NCBI RefSeq assembly: GCF_002911015.1
Contig: NZ_KZ626840.1
Span: forward strand, 1-64,000
Length of the DNA stretch: 64,000 nt
Source: Streptomyces populi
GTDB lineage: Bacteria > Actinomycetota > Actinomycetes > Streptomycetales > Streptomycetaceae
Direction: 5' to 3'
In this document: one piece after another, positions 7,659-16,612 of the stretch
Position numbering within the stretch: the stretch's first letter is position 1
How the letters are laid out: each line of letters opens with the position of its first letter
Notes under the pieces: model-generated
What the model was told of the DNA's origin: nothing
What the model saw: only the letters and a program-made list of their open reading frames with translations
Database searches by the model: none
Program-made: the position numbers and the translations under genes

Positions 7659-8399
7659 ATGGCGCTGCGACCTGTTCACGTGATCGTCAAGGCTGTCGAC
7701 AGCTCGGCGGTCGGCCGGTTCTGGGCAAAGGCGCTGGGCTGGACCGCCTACAGTCCCGGCGTGGGCACCTATGTCGGGCCTCCCGGTGGTCTCGTCTGGC
7801 CGCACCCGGCCGCCTTGGGCATCGACGTCGTTCCGGTGCCGGAGCCCGGGACGACGACGAAGAACCGGGTGCACCTCGATCTCGCCACCACCTCCGCGGC
7901 CCATCAGGCGGAGCTGGTCGAGCGGGTGAAGGCTCTCGGCGCGACGCCCGTCGACGTGGGCCAGGGCGAGGTGCCGTGGACGGTCCTCGCCGACCCCGAG
8001 GGCAACGAGTTCTGCGTGCTGGAGCCCCGGGAGGTCTACCGGGACACCGGACCGATCGCCGCGGTGGTGATCGACTGTGTGGACCCGCGGGCCACGGCCC
8101 GGTTCTGGGGCGAGGCGATGGACCGGCCGCTGCTCGAGGTGGCCGACGATCATGCGACGCTGCGCCCGGCCGACGGCGTCGGCCCCTACCTCGAGTTCCT
8201 CCGCACCCCCGGCGTGAAGACCGTGCCGGACCGCCTCCATCTCGACCTGCTGCCGCACCCCGGTGACGACGAGGAGGCGGAGGTGGCCCGGCTGCGGGCC
8301 CTGGGTGCCGCCGACCTCGACGTCGGCCAGGGTGACGTGCCGTGGACGTGCCTGACCGATCCGGAGGGCCACGAGTTCTGCGTCCTGGCCCCGCACTGA
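7659..8399 (+). CDS. Tandem VOC-family (glyoxalase-like) protein
   Basis: This 246-residue protein is built from two VOC modules: residues 1-122 (RPVHVIVKAVDSSAVGRFWAKALGW ... LADPEGNEFCVLEP) and 128-246 (IAAVVIDCVDPRATARFWGEAM ... LTDPEGHEFCVLAP). The DPEGNEFC/DPEGHEFC ends carry the usual metal-ligand region. Members include glyoxalases, dioxygenases and antibiotic-binding resistance proteins, and many Streptomyces copies are uncharacterised. It is transcribed alone. Family is clear; the substrate is unknown. Confidence 0.88.
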   Translation: MALRPVHVIVKAVDSSAVGRFWAKALGWTAYSPGVGTYVGPPGGLVWPHPAALGIDVVPVPEPGTTTKNRVHLDLATTSAAHQAELVERVKALGATPVDVGQGEVPWTVLADPEGNEFCVLEPREVYRDTGPIAAVVIDCVDPRATARFWGEAMDRPLLEVADDHATLRPADGVGPYLEFLRTPGVKTVPDRLHLDLLPHPGDDEEAEVARLRALGAADLDVGQGDVPWTCLTDPEGHEFCVLAPH

Positions 8400-8439
8400 C
8401 GCGGCGCGCCGCCCGCGGGAAGGGCGGTACGGCTTCCGG

Positions 8440-8703
8440 CTACGCCTTGGCCGGCTTGCCGAGTTGGGCCTCGACGACGGCGTCCGGCACGACGGCCGGT
8501 CCCTTGCCCCACGGACGGCTCGGATCGTAGAAGGTGAAGAACATGGCGACCCTCGCCCCCTGCCGGACGGCGACCACCGCGCAGGGGACCCTGACGGGCT
8601 CCTCGCCCTCGGTGGCCGGCCCGAGGGGAATTCCGGTTCCGGGGGAAGCCTCCGTCGGCAACACCTCGCGAACCGACCCGATTCGAACTGATTGACCATC
8701 AGA
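8440..8703 (-). pseudogene. C-terminal remnant of a larger unknown protein
   Basis: The minus-strand frame is open from a TGA at 8704-8706 to the stop at 8440. It reads 'DGQSVRIGSVREVLPTEASP...VPCAVVAVRQGARVAMFFTFYDPSRPWGKGPAVVPDAVVEAQLGKPAKA'-like sequence in segments that look natural, but it begins mid-domain. The only plausible start is a GTG at 8664 with no ribosome site. I read this as the tail of a secreted or sensor protein whose N-terminal part was lost. A short genuine 74-residue protein from GTG 8664 is the alternative. Confidence 0.45.
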
Positions 8704-8913
8704 TCAGTTACAGGAAAGTCGAGTTGGTCCTCCACACCTTATGGAGCATCACGGCGTCGGGCAGTCGGCCCGCTCGGCCGGTCCCGTGATCCCGGCGGTC
8801 CGGGCTGCCGGAAGCCCCGGCGGTCCGGGCAGCCGGAAGCCGGACGCGGAAGAGCGGCGGTCGCCGCGGCTCCCGCGCCCGCGATCAGGCCGGACACCGT
8901 CCCCACCGGCTCC

Positions 8914-9480
8914 TCACCAGCTGTGCGCGACGTCGATCACCAGACGGCCGGAGAGCTGGGTCACCCGGAACGGCAGGCGGGCCCGCACCCCGAGTCCCAC
9001 CTGGGTGACTCCCTCGAAGCTGGCTCCGAACTTCGCGTCCCGGAAGGTCCGGTAGCCGGTCAGGTCGACGCCCGGAAGGGGCCGGCCGCCCTGGCCGGGG
9101 TAGGTCGCGGTGTTGGTCTCCGGGTCGTAGGAGGGGGCGGACACCAGGATCTCGATGATCGCCCCGCCGGAGACCGGTATGCGGATCCCGGACGGGTCCT
9201 GGATGAACGCGTCGACGTAGTGAACGGTGTACCCGATCCCCGTGGTGCCCGCGGTGGGCACGTCGAGGACCATGCGGTCGTAGCAGTCGTGCCGTCCGGT
9301 CCTGATGTCGGTCAGCGAACCGTCGTCGGCGTCCGCCGCCGTCTTCGGAAGGCTTCCCCAGCCGGTCGGACACGCGACCGCCGCCGTGGCCGCGCCCGCC
9401 GGTGCGGGCGTGGCCACGACCACGCCCACACCGGCCATCGTCAGGGCGGCCAGCACCGCCATGGATCGTCTCGTACGCAT
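8914..9480 (-). CDS. Secreted AMIN-like domain protein
   Basis: This 188-residue protein has a clear Sec signal peptide (MRTRRSMAVLAALTMAG..., cleavage near ALA/AGA at about 29-31). An AMIN-like domain follows: ACPTGWGS, 'LTDIRTGRHDCYDRMVLDV', 'GYTVHYVDAF', 'GGAIIEILVSAPSY'. AMIN-like domains bind cell-wall components in other proteins, so an envelope role is inferred. Three Cys residues, including the C...C pair around RTGRHDC, may form a disulfide. AAGGGGGAA precedes ATG 9480. Confidence 0.83.
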   Translation of the reverse strand: MRTRRSMAVLAALTMAGVGVVVATPAPAGAATAAVACPTGWGSLPKTAADADDGSLTDIRTGRHDCYDRMVLDVPTAGTTGIGYTVHYVDAFIQDPSGIRIPVSGGAIIEILVSAPSYDPETNTATYPGQGGRPLPGVDLTGYRTFRDAKFGASFEGVTQVGLGVRARLPFRVTQLSGRLVIDVAHSW

Positions 9481-9638
9481 GGTTCCCCCTTGAACTCACG
9501 GCTCTCGGTTGCCTGCCATGTACGACATGACGGTCATGGATTTGGTTGCACGGACCGCCCCGGAACCGGCCCCGCCGATCACCCCGGAACCGGCTTGCCG
9601 ACCGCCCCAGAACCGGCCCGGCCTGACCGACCGGCCGT

Positions 9639-10430
9639 TCAGAACGCCGAGTTGCCGAACCAGAGGGTCATCAGGTCCTCGTCCCCGTCGCGCGTGAAGA
9701 CCTCCGCGTCCCGGTGGAGGCGGCCGTAGAGGAGGAGCAACAGGTCGGCCGCGGTTCCCCGGACGGTCGCGTCGGCGGATTCGTCCGCCGCGCCGGACGT
9801 GTCGAGCCCGAAGCCGTCGGAGCGCAGGCGGACCAGCCAGTCGCCGTCACCGTCGGTCGCCCGGAAGCGGATGGTCCTGTCGGGGCCGCGCAGGTTGGCG
9901 ACACCGGGAGCGAAGGAGGTGGCGAAGGGAAGGTTGACGAGGAACTCGTCGATCCCGTCGACCGCGAGCGGGCGGTCGACCGTCGGCCGCAGGCCGAGCG
10001 CCAGGTCCGCGTCCACCCGGTGCAGCAGGGTCTCGAAGAGCATCCGGCGCGCCCAGAAGCGGGCATGCCGGTCGACACCCCATGCCCACATCGGGAGGTC
10101 CGGGTCGGTGGCCGCGAAGGCCTCCGCGGCCACCGTCGCACTCTCGGCCAGCCAGTCGGCGTAGCCGTCCCACCGGTCCGGAAGTCGCAGGTCCACCTCA
10201 CGAGTTCGCGGGGGTTCCTGGACGCGGGCGTGCAGGAGGGCCGAGAACCAGCGCTGGACGCTACCGGCGTGTCTGACCAGGTCCGCCAGCGTCCAGCCGG
10301 GACAACTCGGCACCGCCGTCGTCGGATCGGCGTCCTTGAGCGCCGCGACGAACCGGGCGGTCTCCACCGCGATCGCCGCGCGGTGGTCGACCGGGGTCGC
10401 TCCACGCGCGTGGCCGTCCGAGGGAATCAT
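9639..10430 (-). CDS. Maleylpyruvate-isomerase-family mycothiol-dependent enzyme
   Basis: This 263-residue protein has the DinB-like MDMPI N-terminal domain. SCPGWTLADLVRHAG holds the first His, and WARRMLFETLLHRVDADLAL holds the E-x3-H of the metal-binding triad. A C-terminal SCP2-like MDMPI domain ends with 'DLLLLLYGR' and a final helix. Family members use mycothiol as cofactor or transfer thiols to it, for isomerisation or detoxification. It is transcribed alone. Superfamily confidence is high; the substrate is unknown. Confidence 0.87.
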   Translation of the reverse strand: MIPSDGHARGATPVDHRAAIAVETARFVAALKDADPTTAVPSCPGWTLADLVRHAGSVQRWFSALLHARVQEPPRTREVDLRLPDRWDGYADWLAESATVAAEAFAATDPDLPMWAWGVDRHARFWARRMLFETLLHRVDADLALGLRPTVDRPLAVDGIDEFLVNLPFATSFAPGVANLRGPDRTIRFRATDGDGDWLVRLRSDGFGLDTSGAADESADATVRGTAADLLLLLYGRLHRDAEVFTRDGDEDLMTLWFGNSAF

Positions 10431-10668
10431 CGTCGATGTGCCTTTCTACGAGGGTTGGTACGGCTCTGCCGGACAGCCGGTCCGCGGTCAGGAGCGGCTG
10501 GACAGGCCGACGTGCTCGGGGTGTCGGGCGGCGACGGACCGGCTCCCCTCCGCACCCGGGAACCCGGCGCCGAGAGGAATCCGCACCTGGCGGGCACGAA
10601 CCCGTCTCGCCCGTGAGGGAGTTCGGGTGAGGCGGCCCGATCGAACGGGTGCGGACCGGCCCGATCGG

Positions 10669-12177
10669 TCACACGGGCGTGGTCTCGGACCCTGCCGACG
10701 CGAGTTCGGTGGTCTCGGGCGTGACGGCCTTGCGCACCACGGGGGTGCGCGGCGCGTGCGCCGCCTTGAGCCCGACGAGGGCGACGACCGCGACCAGGAC
10801 GAACGCTCCTCCGGCGATGGCGAAGCTCAACGTGAACTGGCTCTCCCGGGGGAGGGCGGGCATGCCGGCCGGTAGCGGTACGGACTTCGACGCCAGGAGC
10901 GATGTGATCACCGCGCTCGCGACGGCGCTGCCGACGGAGCGGGAGATGGAGTTGATGCCGTTGGCGATGCCGGTCTGGTGGGCCGGGACGCCGGCGACGA
11001 TGAGGGCGGGCATGGAGGCGTAGCCGAAGCTGATCGCCAGACCGATGAGCATGCCCGCGCTGATGACGGAGGCGCTGGTGTCGTGGGCGGCGGTCAGCCA
11101 GGTGAAGCCGAGCACTCCGAAGCAGGCTCCGGCGGCCAGCGTGACGCGTGCTCCGAGCCTGCGCACCAGCACTCCACCGAACTGGGCACCCACGAGGGAG
11201 ACGAGCGTGGTCGGCAGCAGATAGACGACGGACGCGGCGAGCACCGAGGCGCCGAAGCCGTAACCGACCAGCTTCTCCGGCATCTGCACGAGGTACGAGA
11301 CGCCGATGAACTGGGTGAACATCGCGAATCCCAGCAGCAGTCCCGCCAGGTTGGTGAAGAGGACGGGCCGGTGGACGAACATCTTCATGTCCACCATCGG
11401 TTCCTCGACCCGGTTCTCGGTGAACACCCACACGCCCGCCATGACGACCGCGCCGGCGAAGGTGCCGAGCGTACGGCCGGACGTCCAGCCCCACTCGTGC
11501 CCCTGCGAGATGGGCAGGAGCAGGAGCACCAGCAGCGCCCCGAGGGTCAGCGCGCCCAGCCAGTCCGTGCGTCCACCCGTCTTGGTCCGGGAGGCGGGCA
11601 CCGTGATCAGCACGCCCACCAGGGCCACCACGGCGAGCACGACCGCCAGCCAGAAGGGCCGGTGGTAGTCGGGGTGGGAGCCCTGGGTGAGGAGGCCCGC
11701 GCCGACCAGGGCGAGCCCGCTGCCGAACGCGAGCGTTCCGCTGACCAGGGCCATCGCTCCGTGCAGCTTCTCCGGCTCGATCTCCTCGCGCAGTACGGAG
11801 AGGGCGAGCGGGAAGATCGCGGTCGCCGCCCCCTGCATCACCCGTCCGACGATGAGCCAGGTCAGCGAGGTGGTGGTGGCGGCGAGCACCGATCCGGCGA
11901 TCATCACGACCAGCACGCCGACGAGCGTGGGCTTCTTGCCGTGCTGATCACCGAAGCGGCCGAGCAGCGGGGTGAACACGGCGGCGGACAGCAGTGTGGC
12001 GGTGGTCACCCAGCTGACGCTCGCCGTGCTGGCCTTCAGATCGCTCTGGATCATCCCCAGGATCGGGACGACCAGGGTCTGCATCATCGAGACGACCATG
12101 GCGGCGAGCCCGAGCACCAGGACGATCCTGGTGTGCCCGGAGGACCTCGACGACGCCGCTTGCTGTGTGTGAGACAC
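10669..12177 (-). CDS. MFS drug-efflux transporter, DHA2/14-helix type
   Basis: This 502-residue protein has about 14 predicted membrane segments and the MFS signature 'LGRFGDQHGKKPTLVG' after helix 2. 'GAATAIFPLALSVLREEI' and a conserved Arg in helix 4 ('WLIVGRVMQGA') also fit the EmrB/QacA group. Such pumps expel drugs or secondary metabolites using the proton gradient. Translation starts at GTG 12177. It diverges from a MarR repressor, and two TTGA-N5-TCAA operators lie in the gap, so ligand-induced derepression is likely. Confidence 0.9.
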   Translation of the reverse strand: MSHTQQAASSRSSGHTRIVLVLGLAAMVVSMMQTLVVPILGMIQSDLKASTASVSWVTTATLLSAAVFTPLLGRFGDQHGKKPTLVGVLVVMIAGSVLAATTTSLTWLIVGRVMQGAATAIFPLALSVLREEIEPEKLHGAMALVSGTLAFGSGLALVGAGLLTQGSHPDYHRPFWLAVVLAVVALVGVLITVPASRTKTGGRTDWLGALTLGALLVLLLLPISQGHEWGWTSGRTLGTFAGAVVMAGVWVFTENRVEEPMVDMKMFVHRPVLFTNLAGLLLGFAMFTQFIGVSYLVQMPEKLVGYGFGASVLAASVVYLLPTTLVSLVGAQFGGVLVRRLGARVTLAAGACFGVLGFTWLTAAHDTSASVISAGMLIGLAISFGYASMPALIVAGVPAHQTGIANGINSISRSVGSAVASAVITSLLASKSVPLPAGMPALPRESQFTLSFAIAGGAFVLVAVVALVGLKAAHAPRTPVVRKAVTPETTELASAGSETTPV

Positions 12178-12210
12178 GGAAAGTCCGCCCTAACTACTTA
12201 ACAACCTCGA

Positions 12211-12229
12211 TGCTTGAGAACTTCAAGCA
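12211..12229. promoter_or_regulatory. MarR-type operator, site 1
   Basis: TGCTTGAGAACTTCAAGCA is a perfect inverted repeat with 7-bp arms and a 5-bp centre. It lies between the divergent MFS and MarR genes. Its TTGA-N5-TCAA core recurs in site 2, centred exactly 40 bp away. Confidence 0.75.
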
Positions 12230-12252
12230 ATAGCTGACCGTAGCCGTCGATA

Positions 12253-12267
12253 TTTGAGATGGTCAAA
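12253..12267. promoter_or_regulatory. MarR-type operator, site 2
   Basis: TTTGAGATGGTCAAA is an inverted repeat with 5-bp arms around 5 bp, sharing the TTGA-N5-TCAA core of site 1. It lies 24 bases upstream of the MarR start, suiting autorepression. Confidence 0.7.
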
Positions 12268-12290
12268 CTTCCTGGCGTAGGGTGACCCAC

Positions 12291-12740
12291 ATGACAGGAA
12301 CCAGCGGTGTGGACTCGGACCAGCTCATGGAGCTCCTGTCGGTGTCGCTCGGGGCCTATTACGGCGACTTCACGGTGGCCGCCGCGAGCGAGAACCTCAC
12401 CGCCAGCCAGGGCAAGACCCTCAACGTGCTGCGCCGCGGTCCGGCCGCGATGCGCGCCCTCGCCACCATCCTGACCTGCGACGCCTCCAACATGACGGGG
12501 ATCGTCGACCGACTGGAGAAGCGCGGCCTGGTCCGGCGCGAGCCCAGCCCCACCGACCGCCGGGTCAAGAACGTCGTCCTCACGGCCGAGGGCGAACGCG
12601 TCATCGACGTGATCCGCGGGAAGATGCACGCCACGCGCGCCGGCCTGGACAGGCTCAGCGACGAGGAGCGGGACACCCTCTACGCCCTCCTGGAACGCGC
12701 CTTCACCTCGCGGCCCGCCACCCTGCGGCCGAGCGCCTGA
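12291..12740 (+). CDS. MarR-family transcriptional regulator
   Basis: This protein of 149 residues has the MarR winged helix. Recognition elements are 'MRALATILTCDASNMTGIVDRLEKRGLVRREPSPTDRRVKNVVLT', with the DRR wing motif, and a C-terminal dimerisation helix 'LSDEERDTLYALLERAF' follows. ATG 12291 is preferred over GTG 12282 because AGGG sits at the right distance. It diverges from an efflux pump and is flanked by two matching operators, so it is probably the pump's ligand-responsive repressor. Confidence 0.92.
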   Translation: MTGTSGVDSDQLMELLSVSLGAYYGDFTVAAASENLTASQGKTLNVLRRGPAAMRALATILTCDASNMTGIVDRLEKRGLVRREPSPTDRRVKNVVLTAEGERVIDVIRGKMHATRAGLDRLSDEERDTLYALLERAFTSRPATLRPSA

Positions 12741-12963
12741 GCCCTTCGGCGCCCGAGGGTCCCACCCGGGCCGGAACGTGCGGGCCCGCACGTCGACAGC
12801 CGCTCCCGTCCACCGAACGCCTGAACGGCCGACGCCGCCGGGGACCCGCGCCCCGGACAGAAGGCTCGGACATCGCACGCGCGTGCGGCGATCGGACTTT
12901 ATGATCACTTCGCCGCGACGACCGCCGCGACCGCGCACGCCTCCGAGACAGGCCGAGAAAAAC

Positions 12964-13563
12964 ATGACGAACACCGCCCTCAAGGCCCCCAGAACGCTCG
13001 CCCGTTGCGCGCAGGCCGCGATATCGGTGACCGCCGTGGCGGACGTGTTCCGGGCGGCGGCACTACGGAACCACAGGCTGCATCCCTCGGATCCGTCCCT
13101 GGAGTCGGGCAAGGTCTCCATGGTCTTCGTCTACCTGATGACCCTCGCGATCGTGCTGTTCCTCATGTGGCTCGCCACATCCCGGAGCAACGCCCAACTG
13201 CTGTCCCCCCAGAGTCCGGTCCCGACGCCGGGCTGGACGATCGGCGCCTGGTTCGTCCCCGTGGTCAACCTCTTCGCGCCTCGCCGGTCGGTCCTCGACA
13301 TCGGCCGCGCGAGTTCCCCGTCCTGGGAGGAGAAGCGGGGCACCACGCTGGTCAACCTGTGGTGGGCCGCCTGGATCGTGCACGGGCTGGCGCTCGTGAC
13401 GGCGACCCGGGTGGCCCCGGGGTCGCTCGCCCTGCTCGTGGTGGCCGAGGCCTCCATGATCGCGGCGGCCGTACTGCTCGGACTCGTCATCGAGCGCATC
13501 ACGTCGATGCAGAGCGCCGCGCTCGGCACCACCGTTCCCGTCGAACCCCTCCCCCGGACATGA
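12964..13563 (+). CDS. DUF4328 membrane protein
   Basis: This 199-residue integral membrane protein has four to five helices. The DUF4328 signature 'FLMWLATSRSNAQLLSPQSPVPTPGWTIGAWFVPVVNLFAPRRSVLDI' is followed by 'LVNLWWAAWIVHGLALV'. Such proteins are frequent in actinobacteria and of unknown function. ATG 12964 has only a weak GAGA site, and an in-frame ATG at 12901 is possible. Its stop overlaps the start of the EF-Tu-like gene (ATGA), implying coupled translation. Confidence 0.82.
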   Translation: MTNTALKAPRTLARCAQAAISVTAVADVFRAAALRNHRLHPSDPSLESGKVSMVFVYLMTLAIVLFLMWLATSRSNAQLLSPQSPVPTPGWTIGAWFVPVVNLFAPRRSVLDIGRASSPSWEEKRGTTLVNLWWAAWIVHGLALVTATRVAPGSLALLVVAEASMIAAAVLLGLVIERITSMQSAALGTTVPVEPLPRT

Positions 13564-14189
13564 GGCAGGCTCCCCGGGAACCGTCACCGGCGCGCCCCGC
13601 GGAACCTCCGTTCCTGATGTCGGTCGAAGACGTCTTTCACCCACGACGGAACAGGTCGGCCCCCCGGCGGGGCAGGCTGGTCATAGCGACGGGCCGGATC
13701 GAACGCGGCCGGATCCGAAGGGGGGACCCGGTGGAGATCGTGGGCCTGGGCGCCGACCTGACCACCACCGTCGCGGACATCGACCACTTCCGCGTACCTG
13801 TGGCGGAGGCGGGTGCGGACATGAACGTGGGAGTGCTGCTGCCGGGCACCGTCCCGGTCGCCCTCGCCCTGGAGCGCGGCCAGGTGCTCGCGACGCCGGG
13901 CTCGGTCAGCGCCCGCGCCTGCTTCACCGCTGACATCGACGTGCTGTCCGAGGAGCACGGCGGCACCGAGATCCGCTCCGGCGACCGTCTCCAGTTCCAC
14001 GTACGGAGCGCCGCCGTCCCGGGCACCGTCACCCTGCCCGAGGGGACCGACGTGATCCGGCCGCTCCACCGGGCCGAGGCGACCGTGACGCTCGAACAGG
14101 CCGTCGTGCTGGAGGAGGGCCGGCTCTTCGCGTTCCGTCACCACGGCCGCGCGGCCGGCTCCGGCACGGTGACTCGTCTCTCGTACTGA
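13560..14189 (+). CDS. EF-Tu-like protein lacking the GTPase domain (domains II and III only)
   Basis: This 209-residue protein starts at an ATG overlapping the previous stop. After 17 residues it matches elongation factor Tu from the start of domain II: PFLMSVEDVF, then ...RLVIATGRIERGRIRRGDPVEIVGL. Domain III follows (VSARACFTADIDVLSEEHGGTEIRSGDRLQFHVRSAAVPGTVTLPEGTDVIRP) and the protein ends FRHHGRAAGSGTVTRLSY. The G domain (GHVDHGKT, NKCD) is entirely absent, and there is no upstream remnant because the preceding frame encodes a membrane protein. It could bind aminoacyl-tRNA or EF-Ts-like partners, or be a domain-swapped scaffold. Function is inferred only from homology. Confidence 0.85.
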   Translation: MRQAPREPSPARPAEPPFLMSVEDVFHPRRNRSAPRRGRLVIATGRIERGRIRRGDPVEIVGLGADLTTTVADIDHFRVPVAEAGADMNVGVLLPGTVPVALALERGQVLATPGSVSARACFTADIDVLSEEHGGTEIRSGDRLQFHVRSAAVPGTVTLPEGTDVIRPLHRAEATVTLEQAVVLEEGRLFAFRHHGRAAGSGTVTRLSY

Positions 14190-14438
14190 GCTTCACGAGG
14201 GCACCTGCCGGAACTTCGGGGAACCGTCGCGGGCCGGACGTCGACCACGACGCCCGCCACCCCCGCCGCGCCCGGCCGTACGCCGTGTGCAGGCCGAGGC
14301 GCTCGACCCCTCGCACCCGGCCCGTGCCTGCTCCGACGGCAGAAACTCCCTGTACGCGCAGTCCATGCGCGACCACCCCGGCACCGACGGGCGAAAACCG
14401 GAGTGCGCGGGCGACCGCGGCTCGTGCAGACTCCGCGC

Positions 14439-15284
14439 ATGGACGCCGACGCCATCGCCCCGCTCCAGAGGAGGGCGATGCGGCATGTCGCGGCTTCGTC
14501 CATGGGCGATCCCCTTCCCCCCGACATGCGGGTGACGATGCACTTCCATCCGGACCGGGTCACGGGGAACCGTCCCATCCTGGTCCGGATGGCCGACGAC
14601 GGCGTCTACCGCCCCCAGTTCGTGACGGGCACGAGCAACGGCGGGCTGTCCGCCCACCGGGGCGGGGACCGGTGGCGCTGGGAGAGCCGTGTCTTCGCCG
14701 GCGCCTACGACGACGCGACACCTGAACAGCGTCCCGTCTACGGCGGGTTGAACTACCGTCGCGATCCGGTCGGCGGTGCTCCGCGTTTCGGTTCCTCGTA
14801 CTTCAGGCTCACCTCCGGGGCCCTCACGCGTGCCACGTTCTGCTACCCGGACAGTTCCGCCGGGCCGTCCGCCTTCGGCGTCGCCGACCGGTGCTCACTC
14901 GTCGAACTCGCCGAGGCAGCCGACGCGGACGCCCTGGACGGGCACGTCGAGGCACAGATCCACGGGCCCGTCAGATTCGACCGTGACGTGGAAGCCCTGG
15001 TGCTGGACCCCAGTTATCGCGGCACCGAGGTCCACGAGGCGGCGCGGCACCTGCCGTGCCCCGTCGAATGGCACCCCGGCTTCCGCCTCGGCGTGTCCGA
15101 ACTGCGGCGCCATCCGCACTACCGGGGCCGGGAGTACGTGGATCTGGGCGCCGAGATCGCCGTCGACGGCCGGCTCACCCCCAGAGTCGTCGGGGACGCC
15201 GCCCGCACGGGCCGGTACGAACTCCAGGACCTCAAGAAGGTCTGGCACTGCCTGGCCCGGTACGGGAGTCCCGGCAGCCGCTGA
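14439..15284 (+). CDS. DUF3626 family protein
   Basis: This 281-residue soluble protein carries 'RVTMHFHPDR', 'GVYRPQFVTGTSNGGLSAHRGGDRWRWESRVFAGAYDD', 'RPVYGGLNYRRDPVGGAPRFGSSYFRL' and 'EVHEAARHLPCPVEWHPGF', the hallmarks of DUF3626. The conserved R/N/S/E pattern is reminiscent of ADP-ribosyltransferase-like folds, but that is my impression, not an established assignment. ATG 14439 was chosen since upstream codons are not family-like. It is transcribed alone. Confidence 0.8.
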   Translation: MDADAIAPLQRRAMRHVAASSMGDPLPPDMRVTMHFHPDRVTGNRPILVRMADDGVYRPQFVTGTSNGGLSAHRGGDRWRWESRVFAGAYDDATPEQRPVYGGLNYRRDPVGGAPRFGSSYFRLTSGALTRATFCYPDSSAGPSAFGVADRCSLVELAEAADADALDGHVEAQIHGPVRFDRDVEALVLDPSYRGTEVHEAARHLPCPVEWHPGFRLGVSELRRHPHYRGREYVDLGAEIAVDGRLTPRVVGDAARTGRYELQDLKKVWHCLARYGSPGSR

Positions 15285-15538
15285 CCGGTCGCGCCGTCCG
15301 CGCACGGGGCCACGCCTCCCGGAGCCGCAGGAACGAAGGCACCTTCACCGGCACGGCGCCGGACGGCCGGACGGGCCCCGGGGCGAGGGTGACCACAGGC
15401 CCGATCGAGCAATTCTCCCGGTCGAGAACCGCCGCCCGCCCGGGGGCACATCCGCCTCACGGGCCAACCGACCAGGCACTCGGGGCGGTTGGCCCCGCTT
15501 CGGCGCACGGCGCTTTTCCGCCAATGGCGCCGACCTCG

Positions 15539-15570
15539 ATTGGTCTACACCTTGACTGGTACAGACCAAA
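15539..15570 (+). promoter_or_regulatory. Chitinase promoter repeats (DasR dre-like)
   Basis: Two 12-bp repeats, TGGTCTACACCT (15541-15552) and TGGTACAGACCA (15557-15568), lie 16 bp apart upstream of the family-19 chitinase. They match the direct repeats known from Streptomyces chitinase promoters and resemble the DasR operator (ACTGGTCTAGACCACT). Control by chitin or N-acetylglucosamine is therefore expected. The remainder of 15285-15695 has no gene. Confidence 0.8.
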
Positions 15571-15695
15571 GCGGTTGAGTATGGCCCCACACCCCCCACC
15601 ACGGTCGCCCCGGACCGCGACGCCGGCCCTCTGTCGGCGCGCTCAAGGCTTCGCCCCGCCCCCGCCGCGACCTCGCTCCGCGAAGGACTGATCCC

Positions 15696-16586
15696 GTGTC
15701 ACAACGCCGCATGTCTTCCGTCTTGGCCGCGCTGCTGATCGGAAGCACCGCTCCGGTACTGCTGCCGGCGACGGACGCCTCCGCCGCCTCCTGTTCGAGC
15801 TATCCGAACTGGGTGGCCGGCAAGTCCTACGTCACCGGCAACATCGTCCGGTACACGGACGGCAAGGCCTACATAGCAGAGCACGACAACCCGGGGTACG
15901 ACCCCACCATCAGCACCTGGTTCTGGGACCCGTACGCCTGCGACGGCGGCTCGACCAACCCCTCCGACGGCTTCGTCGTGAGCGAGGCCCAGTTCAACCA
16001 GATGTTCCCGAACCGGAATTCCTTCTACACCTACAACGGCCTCAAGGCCGCTCTGAGTTCGTTCCCCGGTTTCGCCAAGACCGGCAGCGACACCGTCAAG
16101 AAGCAGGAGGCGGCGGCGTTCCTCGCCAACGTCAACCACGAGACGGGCGGCCTGGTCTACGTGGTGGAACAGAACACCGCCAACTACTCGCACTACTGCG
16201 ACTGGAGCCAGCCCTACGGCTGCCCGGCCGGCCAGTCGGCGTACTACGGGCGCGGGCCGATCCAGCTCAGCTGGAACTTCAACTACAAGGCCGCCGGTGA
16301 CGCGCTCGGCATCGACCTGCTGGGCAACCCCAACCTCGTCCAGACCGACGCCGCCGTCGCCTGGAAGACCGGCCTCTGGTACTGGAACACCCAGTCGGGC
16401 CCCGGCACCATGACCCCCCACAACGCGATGGTCAACAGCGCCGGATTCGGCCAGACCATCCGCAGCATCAACGGCTCGCTGGAGTGCGACGGCAGGAACC
16501 CGGCACAGGTGCAGAGCCGCGTCGACGCCTACCAGCGCTTCGCGTCGATCCTCGGCGTCACACCGGGAGCCAACCTCTACTGCTGA
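15696..16586 (+). CDS. Secreted family-19 chitinase with N-terminal chitin-binding module
   Basis: This 296-residue preprotein is translated from GTG 15696 after GAAGGA. It has a signal peptide ending near ATDASA-A (about 30). A CBM5/12 chitin-binding module follows at 33-82, with SYPNWVAGKSYVTGNIVRYTDGKAYIA and aromatic WFWDPYAC. The GH19 catalytic domain spans about 90-296. The two catalytic glutamates are visible nine residues apart: E149 in NHETGG and E158 in VVEQN. 'YYGRGPIQLSWNFNY' is the family signature. It cleaves chitin by inversion outside the cell. The upstream dre-like repeats fit DasR control. Confidence 0.96.
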   Translation: MSQRRMSSVLAALLIGSTAPVLLPATDASAASCSSYPNWVAGKSYVTGNIVRYTDGKAYIAEHDNPGYDPTISTWFWDPYACDGGSTNPSDGFVVSEAQFNQMFPNRNSFYTYNGLKAALSSFPGFAKTGSDTVKKQEAAAFLANVNHETGGLVYVVEQNTANYSHYCDWSQPYGCPAGQSAYYGRGPIQLSWNFNYKAAGDALGIDLLGNPNLVQTDAAVAWKTGLWYWNTQSGPGTMTPHNAMVNSAGFGQTIRSINGSLECDGRNPAQVQSRVDAYQRFASILGVTPGANLYC

Positions 16587-16612
16587 ACGGACCGGGCCGC
16601 GGGCCCGTCGAG

